Source: Thermoplasmata archaeon (GTDB taxonomy: Archaea > Thermoplasmatota > Thermoplasmata > Lutacidiplasmatales > UBA184). Taken from it: a stretch of 7,847 bases of DNA. The notes under the pieces were generated by a model. That model saw only the letters and a list, made by a program, of their open reading frames with translations, was not told the origin of the DNA and searched no databases. Shown here one piece after another: positions 1 through 6,725 of the stretch. Within the stretch, counting starts at the first letter, position 1. Every line of letters begins with the position of its first letter. Where the stretch lies: contig JASHWZ010000172.1 in the NCBI GenBank assembly GCA_030043865.1, positions 1-7,847 of the forward strand. Direction: 5' to 3'. The translations under genes and the position numbers were made by a program.

Positions 1-114
1 GTCGAGGTCGACCCGAACGAGGTCGAGAACGTGCGACGTCACTGGCCGTTCCTGCGCGACCGGCGCGTCGACGCGTACGGTCCGATCACTCACCGCTTCC
101 TCGACCCCCCGTGA
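1..114 (+). CDS. aguB: N-carbamoylputrescine amidase, C-terminal fragment (5' end outside window)
   Basis: The first 37 codons in frame 1 end at TGA (112-114). They give a tail containing WPFLRDRRVDAYGPITHRFL, which is how bacterial and archaeal AguB-type members of the carbon-nitrogen hydrolase (nitrilase) superfamily end. The enzyme hydrolyses N-carbamoylputrescine to putrescine, CO2 and ammonia in the cytoplasm. The catalytic Glu-Lys-Cys triad would lie upstream of the window, so it cannot be checked. The assignment rests on the tail motif and on the neighbour: the stop overlaps the start of agmatine deiminase (GTGA, 111-114), the enzyme that makes its substrate. Another nitrilase-family amidase is possible but less likely given this partner. 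Confidence 0.82.
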   Translation, partial: VEVDPNEVENVRRHWPFLRDRRVDAYGPITHRFLDPP

Positions 115-1199
115 CCGCGCCCCGGACGCCCCGTCGCTCGCCCCGGGCCGCGGGGTACCGCATGCCGGCGGAGTGGGCGCCGCACGCCGGCACGTGGATC
201 GTCTGGCCCCAGGCTCCGGATGACTTTCCGGGCCGTTTCGGTGCGATCCCGCTCGCCATCGCGGAGATCGTCCGGCTGCTCGCCGCTCACGAGGCCGTCC
301 GCATCGTCGTCGGATCCCCGCGACGCGAGGCGGCGGCTCGGTCGCTGCTCGTAGCGAGCGGAGTCGAGCTCGCGAACGTGCGCTTCTTCCGATGGCCGAC
401 CGATCGGTCGTGGGTCCGCGACTCCGGGCCGATCTTCGTCCGGCGACCGCCGGACGCGACGGGGGCCGCCCCCGTCGCCGCGACGGCATGGGGGTTCACC
501 GCCTGGGCGAAGTACCCCAACTTCCGACGGGATGCGCGCCTCGGGGCCCGGGTCGGGAGAGCCTTGGGCGTGCCGACCTGGCGGCCCCGCCGGGACGGCG
601 CGCCGTTCGTACTCGAGGGGGGAGCGATCGACGTCAACGGCGCGGGCGCGCTCCTCGCGACCGAGGAGTGCCTCCTCGGCACCGTCCAGGAGCGCAATCC
701 CGGCGTCGGGCGCGCGGAGCTCGAGCGGATGCTCTCGGAGTATCTCGGCGTGGACCGGTTCGTGTGGCTCGCCCGTGGGATCGTGGGCGACGACACCCAC
801 GGCCACATCGACGACGTCGCGCGGTTCGTCGGGGAGCGCACGATCGCCGTCGCCCGAGAACCGCGGGCGGACGACCCGAACCACGCGCCGCTCGAGGAGA
901 ACTGGGAACGGCTGCAGCGCGCGCGGGACGCGGACGACCGGCCGTTCGAGCTCGTGGAGCTGCCGATGCCCGCCCCGATCGCCTACGACGGGCAGCGGGT
1001 GCCCGCGAGCTACCTGAACTTCTACATCGCCAACGGCGTCGTGCTCGTCCCCACCTTCAACGACCCGGCGGACCGGCTCGCCCTCGCGACGATCGCCTCG
1101 GCGTTCCCGGACCGGACGGTACGCGGGGTGCACAGCGGGGACCTGATCTGGGGATTGGGATCGGTCCACTGTCTGACCCAGCAAGAGCCCGCGGCGTGA
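111..1199 (+). CDS. aguA: Agmatine deiminase (agmatine iminohydrolase)
   Basis: This 362-aa protein is full length for the Porphyromonas-type peptidyl-arginine deiminase/AguA family (guanidino-group-modifying fold). The reaction is agmatine + H2O to N-carbamoylputrescine + NH3. Visible family landmarks are MPAEWAPHAGTWIVWP (18-33), the substrate-site motif WVRDSGP (101-107), EGGAIDVNG (169-177), GDDTHGHIDD (226-235) with the catalytic-region His, PTFNDPAD near 314-321, and the C-terminal GLGSVHCLTQQEP with the nucleophile Cys354. The GTG at 111 overlaps the upstream aguB stop by 4 nt, which implies coupled translation. An ATG at 162 (Met18) would cut into the conserved N-terminus, so GTG is preferred; no Shine-Dalgarno is visible before it. 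Together with aguB it forms a two-step agmatine-to-putrescine route. It ends convergent to the membrane-protein gene, 134 nt away. Confidence 0.95.
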   Translation: MTAPRTPRRSPRAAGYRMPAEWAPHAGTWIVWPQAPDDFPGRFGAIPLAIAEIVRLLAAHEAVRIVVGSPRREAAARSLLVASGVELANVRFFRWPTDRSWVRDSGPIFVRRPPDATGAAPVAATAWGFTAWAKYPNFRRDARLGARVGRALGVPTWRPRRDGAPFVLEGGAIDVNGAGALLATEECLLGTVQERNPGVGRAELERMLSEYLGVDRFVWLARGIVGDDTHGHIDDVARFVGERTIAVAREPRADDPNHAPLEENWERLQRARDADDRPFELVELPMPAPIAYDGQRVPASYLNFYIANGVVLVPTFNDPADRLALATIASAFPDRTVRGVHSGDLIWGLGSVHCLTQQEPAA

Positions 1200-1333
1200 G
1201 CCGGCACCGGCGCGGCGACGTTGCGCGGCCTGGGCGGCGGCGCCCGCGCCCGGTTCCTCGAAACTCCGGAGCCCCCCGGGCGACGGGGAACGCTTCGGTG
1301 GTCCTTCCCGGCGCGCGCGCCGTCCGGGGTCGC
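1200..1333. other. Intergenic gap between convergent genes
   Basis: These 134 nt separate the 3' ends of aguA and the FUSC-like gene. The sequence is very GC-rich. I see no T-tract, convincing hairpin or small reading frame with a ribosome-binding site. Termination signals for both genes presumably lie here but cannot be pointed to. Confidence 0.5.
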
Positions 1334-2413
1334 TTAGCGAGCAGCGCCCGGGATCAACGGCGGGGCCCCCGGCACGGCGGGTCGGTAGTGGGTGTACCAC
1401 AGCAGGGCGGCTACTGCCAACGCGAGCGCGCCTCCGATTACCGTGTCGAGCACACGCGTTTCGGCCAGCACGACCCCGGCGGGATACACGAGGTTGAGCA
1501 GGACGAGGACGAAGACCGTCAGCCCGACAACGTAGAGGAGGTAGTTCACCCGCTGGACGGCGAAGAACAGGAATGCGAAGGCGAGCAGCAATGCACCCTG
1601 GACCGCCCCGGGGACCACGGAGAGCGTCACCAAGGCCCCCAGGGCAGCCCCCAGGATCGTACCGCCCACCCGGGCCGCGCCGGTTTCGATCGTGTCCGAG
1701 AAGCGGGCCCGCAGCACGACCACGACCGTCAGCATGATCCAGTAGTCCCGCGCGAGGCCGAGGGAGAGCGCGAGCGCGAGTCCCGCGGCCGCCGTCCCGC
1801 CCACGGCGAGGGCATGCGGCCACTCGGGGAGCGAGCCGAGCGCGACCGACGTCGTGGAGGGGTCCGGGGTCGGCCAGGGGCGACCCGCCGCACGCAGGAG
1901 CAGAAGATGCGCGGCGAGACCGAGGAGCGCGAGGGCGCCCCCGAGGAACGCGAGCTCTCCGCGATCGATCGCCGCCGCGAGCGACGCACCGGGCAGGCCC
2001 ACCCCGATGACGAACATCGCCGAAGCGACCATCGAGAGGTTCTCGGAGCTCGGGATGCGGTTGGCGAGGTGCACGAGGGTGAGGACGACCGCCACGACCG
2101 GCACCGCGAGCCACCCGAGCGTGCCGACGAGGGTGCCGAGGGCGAGGAGGGCCGTGTTGAGGCCGAGGGCCCAGAGGCTGCGATACGACCGCTCCCGGGC
2201 GGAACCGTGCACCTGGACGAGCAGGACGTTGAGCGCCCCGATCGACGCGAAGACGCCCTCGGCCACGAGGTGCGTTGTCACGCCGAGGGCGATGGGGAGC
2301 GCGAGGACGACCACCGACCGCGCCGCGTCGCTCCACCGGAAGCCGGACCGGTCGAGTCGGGTCAGCCGACGTCCGAACCGGGAGCCGGTCGCGACGAACC
2401 CGCCCTCGGTCAG
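1334..2413 (-). CDS. FUSC-like (fusaric acid resistance-type) integral membrane protein
   Basis: If read from CTG 2413 the protein has 359 aa. It is strongly hydrophobic, with about 8-10 membrane segments in two blocks (roughly 34-175 and 200-342) separated by a short polar linker. The second block has the FUSC signature: DYWIMLTVVVVLR (223-235), then RVGGTILGAALGALV (248-262). FUSC proteins are proposed exporters or permeases for aromatic acids and similar compounds; no substrate can be read here. The start is problematic. There is no in-frame ATG, GTG or TTG between the upstream gene's stop (2478) and GTG 2314, which sits at the edge of the first membrane helix (residue 34 of this model). 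CTG 2413 has GGAGG at 2419-2423, a 5-nt spacer, and restores a basic N-terminal leader typical of these proteins. The stop is TAA. It is the last gene of the - strand cluster, 64 nt after the aldo/keto reductase. Confidence 0.8.
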   Translation of the reverse strand: MTEGGFVATGSRFGRRLTRLDRSGFRWSDAARSVVVLALPIALGVTTHLVAEGVFASIGALNVLLVQVHGSARERSYRSLWALGLNTALLALGTLVGTLGWLAVPVVAVVLTLVHLANRIPSSENLSMVASAMFVIGVGLPGASLAAAIDRGELAFLGGALALLGLAAHLLLLRAAGRPWPTPDPSTTSVALGSLPEWPHALAVGGTAAAGLALALSLGLARDYWIMLTVVVVLRARFSDTIETGAARVGGTILGAALGALVTLSVVPGAVQGALLLAFAFLFFAVQRVNYLLYVVGLTVFVLVLLNLVYPAGVVLAETRVLDTVIGGALALAVAALLWYTHYRPAVPGAPPLIPGAAR

Positions 2414-2418
2414 ACGAT

Positions 2419-2423
2419 CCTCC
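2419..2423 (-). promoter_or_regulatory. Shine-Dalgarno GGAGG supporting a CTG start
   Basis: On the - strand GGAGG is followed by a 5-nt spacer and CTG (2413-2411), in frame with the FUSC-like protein. This is the only well-placed ribosome-binding site between 2478 and the first membrane helix, so it favours a CTG start over GTG 2314. Confidence 0.5.
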
Positions 2424-2477
2424 GCTCCGGGCCCACCGCCCGGAAGGGAATGAATCCCGTGGGCGCCCGGGGCGCGC

Positions 2478-3464
2478 TCAGCGGTTGACGGTCGCCATCG
2501 CGGCGGCCGCGTACCGCGCCCCCGCGACCTCGGTCGGCGGGACCGCGTCCTCGATCGCGCGGAGGTCGTCCGGCGTGAGGTGGAGGTCCGCGGCGCGCAC
2601 GTTCTCCTCGAGGTACGGTCGGCGTTTCGTTCCCGGGATCGGTACGACGTGGGGGTCGCGGGCGAGCAGCCAGGCGAGCGCCAGCTGGGTGGGGGTGCAC
2701 CCCTTCGCCGTCGCGACCTCCTGGAGCCGGGCGACCAGCGCGAGGTTGCGACGGAAGTTCTCGGCCTCGAACCGGGGAAGCGTCCGTCGGAAGTCGTCGG
2801 CGCCGAGCGCGCCGAGTTCGCGCACCTTGCCCGAGAGGAAGCCACGGCCGAGCGGGCTGAACGGGACCAGCCCGACCCCGAGCTCGCGGCAGGCGTCGAG
2901 GACGCCCCGCTCCGGGTCCCGGGTCTACAACGAGTACTCGCTCTGCACGGCGGTGATCGGGAAGACGGCGTGCGCCCGTCGCAGCGTCTCCGCGCTCACT
3001 TCGGAGAGGCCCAGGTGGCGGACCTTCCCTTCCCGGACGAGGTCGCCCATCGCCCGGACCGTCTCTTCGATCGGCGTCTTCGGGTCGACCCGGTGAAGGT
3101 AGTACAGGTCGATCGTCTCCACGCCGAGTCGACGTCGGCTCGCTTCGCACGCTTCGGCGACGTGCTCCGGGCTCCCGTCGATCGAGCGCTCTCCCGAGAC
3201 GGGGTCGTCGACGAATCCGAACTTGGTCGCGAGGAACACCTCCGACCGTCGCTCGCGGATCGCACGACCCACGAGCGCCTCGTTCGCCCCCTCGCCGTAG
3301 GCGTCCGCGGTGTCAAGGAACGTGACGCCGAGGTCGAGTGCCCGCGCGATCGTCGCGAGCGATTCGGCCTCCTCGCCCGCCCCGTAGCTCTGGCTCATCC
3401 CCATGCATCCGAGACCGATCGCCGAGACCGTCGGACCGTTGCGGCCGAGTCGTCGCTGCTGCAT
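2478..3464 (-). pseudogene. Aldo/keto reductase interrupted by an in-frame TAG (codon 180)
   Basis: From ATG 3464 the frame encodes a complete AKR (TIM-barrel NADPH-dependent oxidoreductase) of 328 codons, apart from one TAG at 2925-2927. The N-terminal part has LGRNGPTVSAIGLGCMGM and the full catalytic tetrad: Asp51 and Tyr56 in DTADAYG, Lys81 in LATKFGF, and His124 in LYYLHRVD. The interruption lies in QSEYSL-TAG-TRDPERG, where relatives have YSLWTRDPE, so a single TGG-to-TAG change explains it. The same frame then continues with VPFSPLGRGFLSGK and the cofactor phosphate-binding motif VPIPGTKRRPYLEENV to TGA at 2478. Both halves look fully conserved with no second lesion. Read as a stop, the product is a 179-aa half barrel with the tetrad but no NADPH site. 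It may be a young pseudogene, a sequencing error or a read-through gene. It lies 56 nt after the MscS gene. Confidence 0.88.
2925..2927 (-). other. In-frame TAG replacing the conserved Trp of the aldo/keto reductase
   Basis: The + strand reads CTA at 2925-2927. A C at 2926 instead of T would give TGG on the coding strand. It is therefore a G-to-A transition in the second base of the Trp codon, the only defect seen in this gene. Confidence 0.9.
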
Positions 3465-3520
3465 GCGCCCGTCCCCCGGGGGAGAGGCCTCGTTCGGGCT
3501 TGACGGTTCCGGGCCCGAGG

Positions 3521-4279
3521 TCAGCGCAGACCCCCGCGCATCCGGTCGAGGAGCTCGGCGAGGCGTTTGTTCACCTCGAGGGTGATCGCGTCGCGGTCCT
3601 CGGGACGGCGGATCATCAGCGTGAGCACGAGGTCGGTCGACTGCGCCGTGCGGGATTTCGTCGTCAGCACCGGCGGGAAGCGGGGGTCGAGGCGCAGCCG
3701 GAGCTTCGTGAGCGACTTGAGCAGGTCGCTCTCGAACGTCGGAAGGTCGACCGTCGCGCCGAGCGAAACCGGGATCGCGACCTCTTTCCACGCTTGCGGG
3801 GAGGTGTTGATCACGACGTCCCGGATCAGGGCGACGTTCGGGACCGAGATCAGCTGGTCGTTCTCGGAGAGGAGCACGGTGGTCATCGGGTTGATCTCGA
3901 TCACCTTGCCCGAGACGCCCTGGACGAGGATCGTGTCCCCGATTTTGAACGGGGTGTAGATGTCCGAGAAGTACTTCGCACCGTAGTTGCCGAGCGGCTC
4001 GCGCAGCGCGACCAGCACCGTCACCCCCAGCAGTCCGATCACGAGCAGGATGACGGTCGGATTCAGTCCGACCGCCTGGAGGACGAGCGTACCGCCGATC
4101 ACGGCGACGACCACGACGCCCAGCCGGCGCGCAGTCCGCGCCATCTGCGGCGTGCTCTGCCGCATCAGTCGGCCGATGATCAGGTCGGCGACCCACGCCA
4201 CGACGGTCGTCACTACCACGATGACGACGACGGGGAAGTACGGCGCGAACCACCCCCAGATCGTGGCGAGTCCGACCAT
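3521..4279 (-). CDS. Small MscS-family mechanosensitive channel
   Basis: This 252-aa protein has three predicted membrane segments (about 11-36, 53-71 and 76-92), the last acting as the pore-lining TM3-like helix. The MscS hallmark follows: LREPLGNYGAKYFSDIYTPF (92-111), then KIGDTILVQGVSGKVIEIN (112-130) and LISVPNVALIRDVVIN (143-158), the beta domain that builds the vestibule. The C-terminal alpha/beta domain ends near 252. The size is typical of short MscS channels. The family opens under membrane tension to release solutes during hypo-osmotic shock. ATG 4279 directly follows the TAG of the glycosyltransferase gene (no spacer, same reading frame); a GAGG lies 5 nt upstream inside the previous gene, so translation is probably coupled. 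The stop is TGA. Family assignment is secure; gating and ion selectivity cannot be read. Confidence 0.94.
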   Translation of the reverse strand: MVGLATIWGWFAPYFPVVVIVVVTTVVAWVADLIIGRLMRQSTPQMARTARRLGVVVVAVIGGTLVLQAVGLNPTVILLVIGLLGVTVLVALREPLGNYGAKYFSDIYTPFKIGDTILVQGVSGKVIEINPMTTVLLSENDQLISVPNVALIRDVVINTSPQAWKEVAIPVSLGATVDLPTFESDLLKSLTKLRLRLDPRFPPVLTTKSRTAQSTDLVLTLMIRRPEDRDAITLEVNKRLAELLDRMRGGLR

Positions 4280-5662
4280 CTACGCCTCGGTCACCTCGGC
4301 AAGCATCTGCTCTTCGGCCCGCGCCGCCGTCTCGAGGGAGCAGTGGCGCGAGGCCGTGCGCCCGTTCCGAGCGAGGCGGGCGCGAAGCTTGCCCGAGCGG
4401 TCTTCGAGGAGCGACCGCATCTTCTCCGCGAGGTCCCCCGGGCGCTCGGGGTCGAACAGGAGACCGTTCACGCCGTCCCGGATCAGCTCGGCGATCCCGG
4501 CGCGATCGGTGACGATCGTCGGCCGGCCGTGCAGCCAACTCTCCACGGCGACCAGGCCGAATCCCTCCTTCACGGAGGGGAGGACCGTGAACCGGCATCG
4601 CTCGTAGAGGCAGTCCAGGTCGTCCTGCGGAAGATGCCCGGTGAAGAGGACGCGGCCCTCGAGGTGACGCTCACGGACCAGCGACTCGAGGCGATCGCGC
4701 CAGGCTCCGGACTTCGAGAGTCCGAGCCCGGTCGAGGAGCCCGAGAAACTGCCGTTGCCGACGAGCACCAGCTTCAAGCGCGGATGCTCCTCGGCCAGTG
4801 TCGCCACGGCCTCGATCGCGAGGTCCTGCCCCTTGATCGGGTCCATCCGGCCGACGACCAGCGCGACCACGTCCCGCGGACCGAGACCGAGCCGCGCCGA
4901 GGTCGCGTTCACCGTCGCGCGGGACGGCTGCCCGTAGTCCGCCGGGTCGAGATACGGGTAGAGCCGCAGCACCTTCCCCCGGGGGTGGAGCGCCTGCAAC
5001 GCGTCGGCGTAGCGCTCCGCGCTCACGACGATCACGTCGTAGCCATCGAGGTACGTCGTGAGCATCGCCCGCCACTGCTCGGGGATCGTGGCGACGTCGA
5101 ACGGGATGTGCCAGCGGAAGATCTTCGGCTTGAGCGAGCCGAGCATGTGGCCGACCGGCATCTGCTGAAAATCGTGGACGTAGAACACGTCGAAGTCGTG
5201 CTCGCGGTCGAGCGTCTGGATCAGCTCGGCGGTCGTCCGATTGTAGTAGGCGTACTCGGCGAACGCCTCGGTCCAGAACAGGTCGTCGTGCCGCTCCGTC
5301 GCGTCGATCTCGTGGATGCGGCTCCAGATCGCCTCCTTGACCTTCCCGTAGCCGGCCATCCGCTCGACGTCGATCGCCACGTTATGGAGCGTCGTGGCGC
5401 CGAGGCGCACGACCGGTGGCGCGTGGGGGTTCAGCGCGACCCAGTGGGCTTCGGAGAGCACCCCCTCCCTGAGGAGGCGGCGGATCAGCGGGTAGACCAT
5501 GCGGGTCACGCCGCCGGGCGAGAACCGGTAATCGACCCCTTCACGGAGCGTCGTGAGGTCGGTGGGGTCCCGCGACGCGGGGTCGAGACGGTCCCCCTCG
5601 AGGGGACGGAGGAACTGGATGAGCGGAGTCTGCGTGTTGATGCAGAGTGACAAGGGAGCCAA
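4280..5662 (-). CDS. GT4-family glycosyltransferase, trehalose glycosyltransferring synthase (TreT)-like
   Basis: This 460-aa GT-B enzyme transfers a sugar from a nucleotide-activated donor. In the N-terminal acceptor domain, FSPGGVTRMVYPL (47-59) and PKIFRWHIPFDVATIP followed by YDVIVVSAERY resemble the TreT/trehalose-synthase branch of GT4. The C-terminal donor domain has VVGRMDPIKGQD (Arg272, Lys277), LVLVGNGS, LFTGHLPQDD and the E-x7-E motif KEGFGLVAVE (Glu366, Glu374), followed by NGLLFDPERPGDLA. A 19-residue Ser/Gly-rich stretch follows the LVLVGN strand (303-321). Start: TTG 5662 has GGGAGG at 5670-5675 with a 7-nt spacer. The frame stays open further upstream, but that part looks non-coding. 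The gene ends in TAG directly abutting the MscS start. Donor and acceptor are not determinable; a trehalose-type osmolyte role would fit the channel next door but is inference. Confidence 0.88.
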   Translation of the reverse strand: MAPLSLCINTQTPLIQFLRPLEGDRLDPASRDPTDLTTLREGVDYRFSPGGVTRMVYPLIRRLLREGVLSEAHWVALNPHAPPVVRLGATTLHNVAIDVERMAGYGKVKEAIWSRIHEIDATERHDDLFWTEAFAEYAYYNRTTAELIQTLDREHDFDVFYVHDFQQMPVGHMLGSLKPKIFRWHIPFDVATIPEQWRAMLTTYLDGYDVIVVSAERYADALQALHPRGKVLRLYPYLDPADYGQPSRATVNATSARLGLGPRDVVALVVGRMDPIKGQDLAIEAVATLAEEHPRLKLVLVGNGSFSGSSTGLGLSKSGAWRDRLESLVRERHLEGRVLFTGHLPQDDLDCLYERCRFTVLPSVKEGFGLVAVESWLHGRPTIVTDRAGIAELIRDGVNGLLFDPERPGDLAEKMRSLLEDRSGKLRARLARNGRTASRHCSLETAARAEEQMLAEVTEA

Positions 5663-5858
5663 GCGACAACCTCCCACCGGGCCCGAGGCGCGGAGCCGGC
5701 GATGGGTCTTAGCGGTTGTCGCGCACGCGACGCGTCGATCGCGCCGAGGGAATGGACAAGGGTTCATGTAGGATGGACCGGAAGATCGAGTGAGCCACGT
5801 CTCGACGATTCGAGGGCGAGGAACGCTTCGCGCGAACGGACCACGATCGGAGGGGAGG
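5663..5858. other. Divergent intergenic region
   Basis: These 196 nt separate the glycosyltransferase (-) from the 4-TM protein (+) and must hold both promoters. I see no strong TATA box in either direction; the least GC-rich stretch is around 5752-5772 (GACAAGGGTTCATGTAGGAT). Open frames running through this gap have no plausible start or product. Confidence 0.4.
5670..5675 (-). promoter_or_regulatory. Shine-Dalgarno GGGAGG deciding the TTG start of the glycosyltransferase
   Basis: On the - strand GGGAGG precedes TTG 5662 by 7 nt. Starting here gives an N-terminus MAPLSLCINTQTPLIQF that leads directly into the glycosyltransferase domain. The upstream in-frame extension (to 5767) is Arg-rich, lacks such a site and looks spurious. 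Confidence 0.7.
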
Positions 5859-6263
5859 ATGTCGAGGGACCGCGCGACCGAACGGGAGATGGGTCACCTC
5901 TTCGGGTTGGTCGGCGGGATCCTCGTGATCGCGGGCGGCCTCTTCGCCACGGGGTTCGGCGTCACCGAACTCGCGCTCGGCCTCGGGGCCCCAGGGGTCG
6001 CCGCTCTCGCCAGCGGGGCGGTGCTCTTCGTCGTCGGGGGGTGGATCCTCTTCTTCTCGCATCTCGAGGAACGCGGGTGGCGCCGTCGCCCGTTGACCTG
6101 CGGGGCCGTGCTGGTGCTCCTCGCGCTCGCCGGGTGGTCGATGCTCGCCCTCGGAGCGAACGTGCTCGTCCTGGTCGGCGGAGTGTTCGCGCTGCTCGCG
6201 GGAGTTCTGTATCTCGTCGAACCCGCCCAGCGGGCGGTGTCGGCGATCGCCTCGATCGGCTGA
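5859..6263 (+). CDS. Small four-helix integral membrane protein of unknown function
   Basis: This 134-aa protein is not recognised. A charged 11-residue N-terminus (SRDRATERE) is followed by hydrophobic Gly-rich segments at about 12-35, 46-67, 79-98 and 100-120, consistent with four membrane helices. A basic loop with ERGWRRRP (71-78) lies between helices 2 and 3, so that loop is likely cytoplasmic by the positive-inside rule. The two halves look alike (helix, short loop, helix with a GG pair: VVGGWILFF against LVGGVFALL), which hints at an internal duplication. No enzyme motif is visible. The ATG at 5859 is chosen because GGAGG (5849-5853) lies 5 nt upstream; an ATG at 5889 is a less likely alternative. 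It is transcribed away from the glycosyltransferase cluster and ends with TGA. Confidence 0.75.
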   Translation: MSRDRATEREMGHLFGLVGGILVIAGGLFATGFGVTELALGLGAPGVAALASGAVLFVVGGWILFFSHLEERGWRRRPLTCGAVLVLLALAGWSMLALGANVLVLVGGVFALLAGVLYLVEPAQRAVSAIASIG

Positions 6264-6410
6264 TCGACCCCGCCGACCCGCGCCCGTTCGACAATCGAGG
6301 GACTTCGGCCCCGTCGTGACCGGCGATTGCCGGTGCGGGTCGCGGACGCGAGACAAACCTACTTACGGGATGCCCGGCGAGGCGACCGCGGAGAGCACGG
6401 AGTCGAAACC
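6264..6410. other. Intergenic region with a short hairpin
   Basis: These 147 nt separate the 4-TM gene and the zinc-finger gene. They contain a perfect 5-bp hairpin (CCGGC-GATT-GCCGG, 6320-6333) without a T-tract, plus the promoter candidate listed separately. Nothing else is recognisable. Confidence 0.4.
6355..6366 (+). promoter_or_regulatory. Candidate archaeal promoter (BRE/TATA-like) for the zinc-finger gene
   Basis: AAACCTACTTAC is an A/T-enriched island in very GC-rich sequence, with purine-rich bases upstream as in a BRE. A start about 25 nt downstream would leave a leader of some 20 nt before ATG 6411. It is a weaker match than the TATA box at 6700. Confidence 0.35.
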
Positions 6411-6662
6411 ATGAACGAAACGTGTGACCTCTGCGGCGAAGTGTTCGGCTCGCCCGCGAGCCTCGTCGAGCACCAACGGTCGTACCACGCGCATGACGAC
6501 CGAGCGAGCGATGTGAAGGTGAACCCGGAGGCGGACCGGCCGGGGCTGGTCTGCGCGCTGTGCGGACGGCGATTCGCTAGCCCCCGAGCGCTCGCCGAGC
6601 ACAACCTGGGTCCGCATCCCGCGCCCGGGCCGTTCCGACCGGGCCGACCCGCGCCGGGATAG
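6411..6662 (+). CDS. Two-finger C2H2 zinc-finger protein
   Basis: This 83-aa protein is built almost entirely of two C2H2 modules with identical spacing C-x2-C-x12-H-x4-H. Finger 1 uses Cys5, Cys8, His21 and His26 (CDLCGEVFGSPASLVEHQ...). Finger 2 uses Cys48, Cys51, His64 and His69 (CALCGRRFASPRALAEHN...). The aromatic Phe and Leu of the classical hydrophobic core are present in both, and a polar 21-residue linker (27-47) separates them. A Pro/Gly-rich tail closes the protein. Such archaeal mini zinc-finger proteins are generally of unknown function; nucleic-acid or protein binding is plausible. ATG 6411 has GGAG (6399-6402) 8 nt upstream, and the conserved part begins 4 residues later. The frame extends upstream to 6327, but without a ribosome-binding site and with no similarity. 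The stop is TAG. Confidence 0.82.
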   Translation: MNETCDLCGEVFGSPASLVEHQRSYHAHDDRASDVKVNPEADRPGLVCALCGRRFASPRALAEHNLGPHPAPGPFRPGRPAPG

Positions 6663-6699
6663 CGCGCCGCCGCGGGTACGTCCCGTCCCCGGGCCACCG

Positions 6700-6706
6700 T
6701 TATATA
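6700..6706 (+). promoter_or_regulatory. TATA box of the eS24-eS27 operon
   Basis: TTATATA is embedded in otherwise GC-rich sequence (CCACCG before, CGGCACC after). Archaeal spacing predicts transcription starting near 6728-6731, giving a leader of about 75 nt before the eS24 GTG at 6805. Confidence 0.8.
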
Positions 6707-6725
6707 CGGCACCCCGGCTGACGGG

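Noticed and set aside
90..2488. Very long open frames antisense to aguA and the FUSC-like gene (748 aa on -, 698 aa on +)
   Set aside because: They are Arg/Gly/Pro/Asp-rich translations of GC-rich codons opposite or out of frame with real genes, with no domains, no ribosome-binding sites, and they run across several unrelated genes.
2478..2825. Second half of the aldo/keto reductase as an independent gene starting at GTG 2825
   Set aside because: No ribosome-binding site precedes the GTG, and AKR-conserved sequence (ERGVLDACRELGVGLVPF and onward) continues upstream of it to the TAG, so it is the rest of one broken gene.
3338..5650. 770-aa + strand frame antisense to the MscS and glycosyltransferase genes
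   Set aside because: Both opposing genes have clear family motifs; this frame is the GC-driven mirror image with no recognisable fold.
6320..6333. CCGGC-GATT-GCCGG hairpin as a terminator
   Set aside because: The stem has only 5 bp, there is no T-run, and it lies 57 nt after the stop codon; too weak to call as a terminator.
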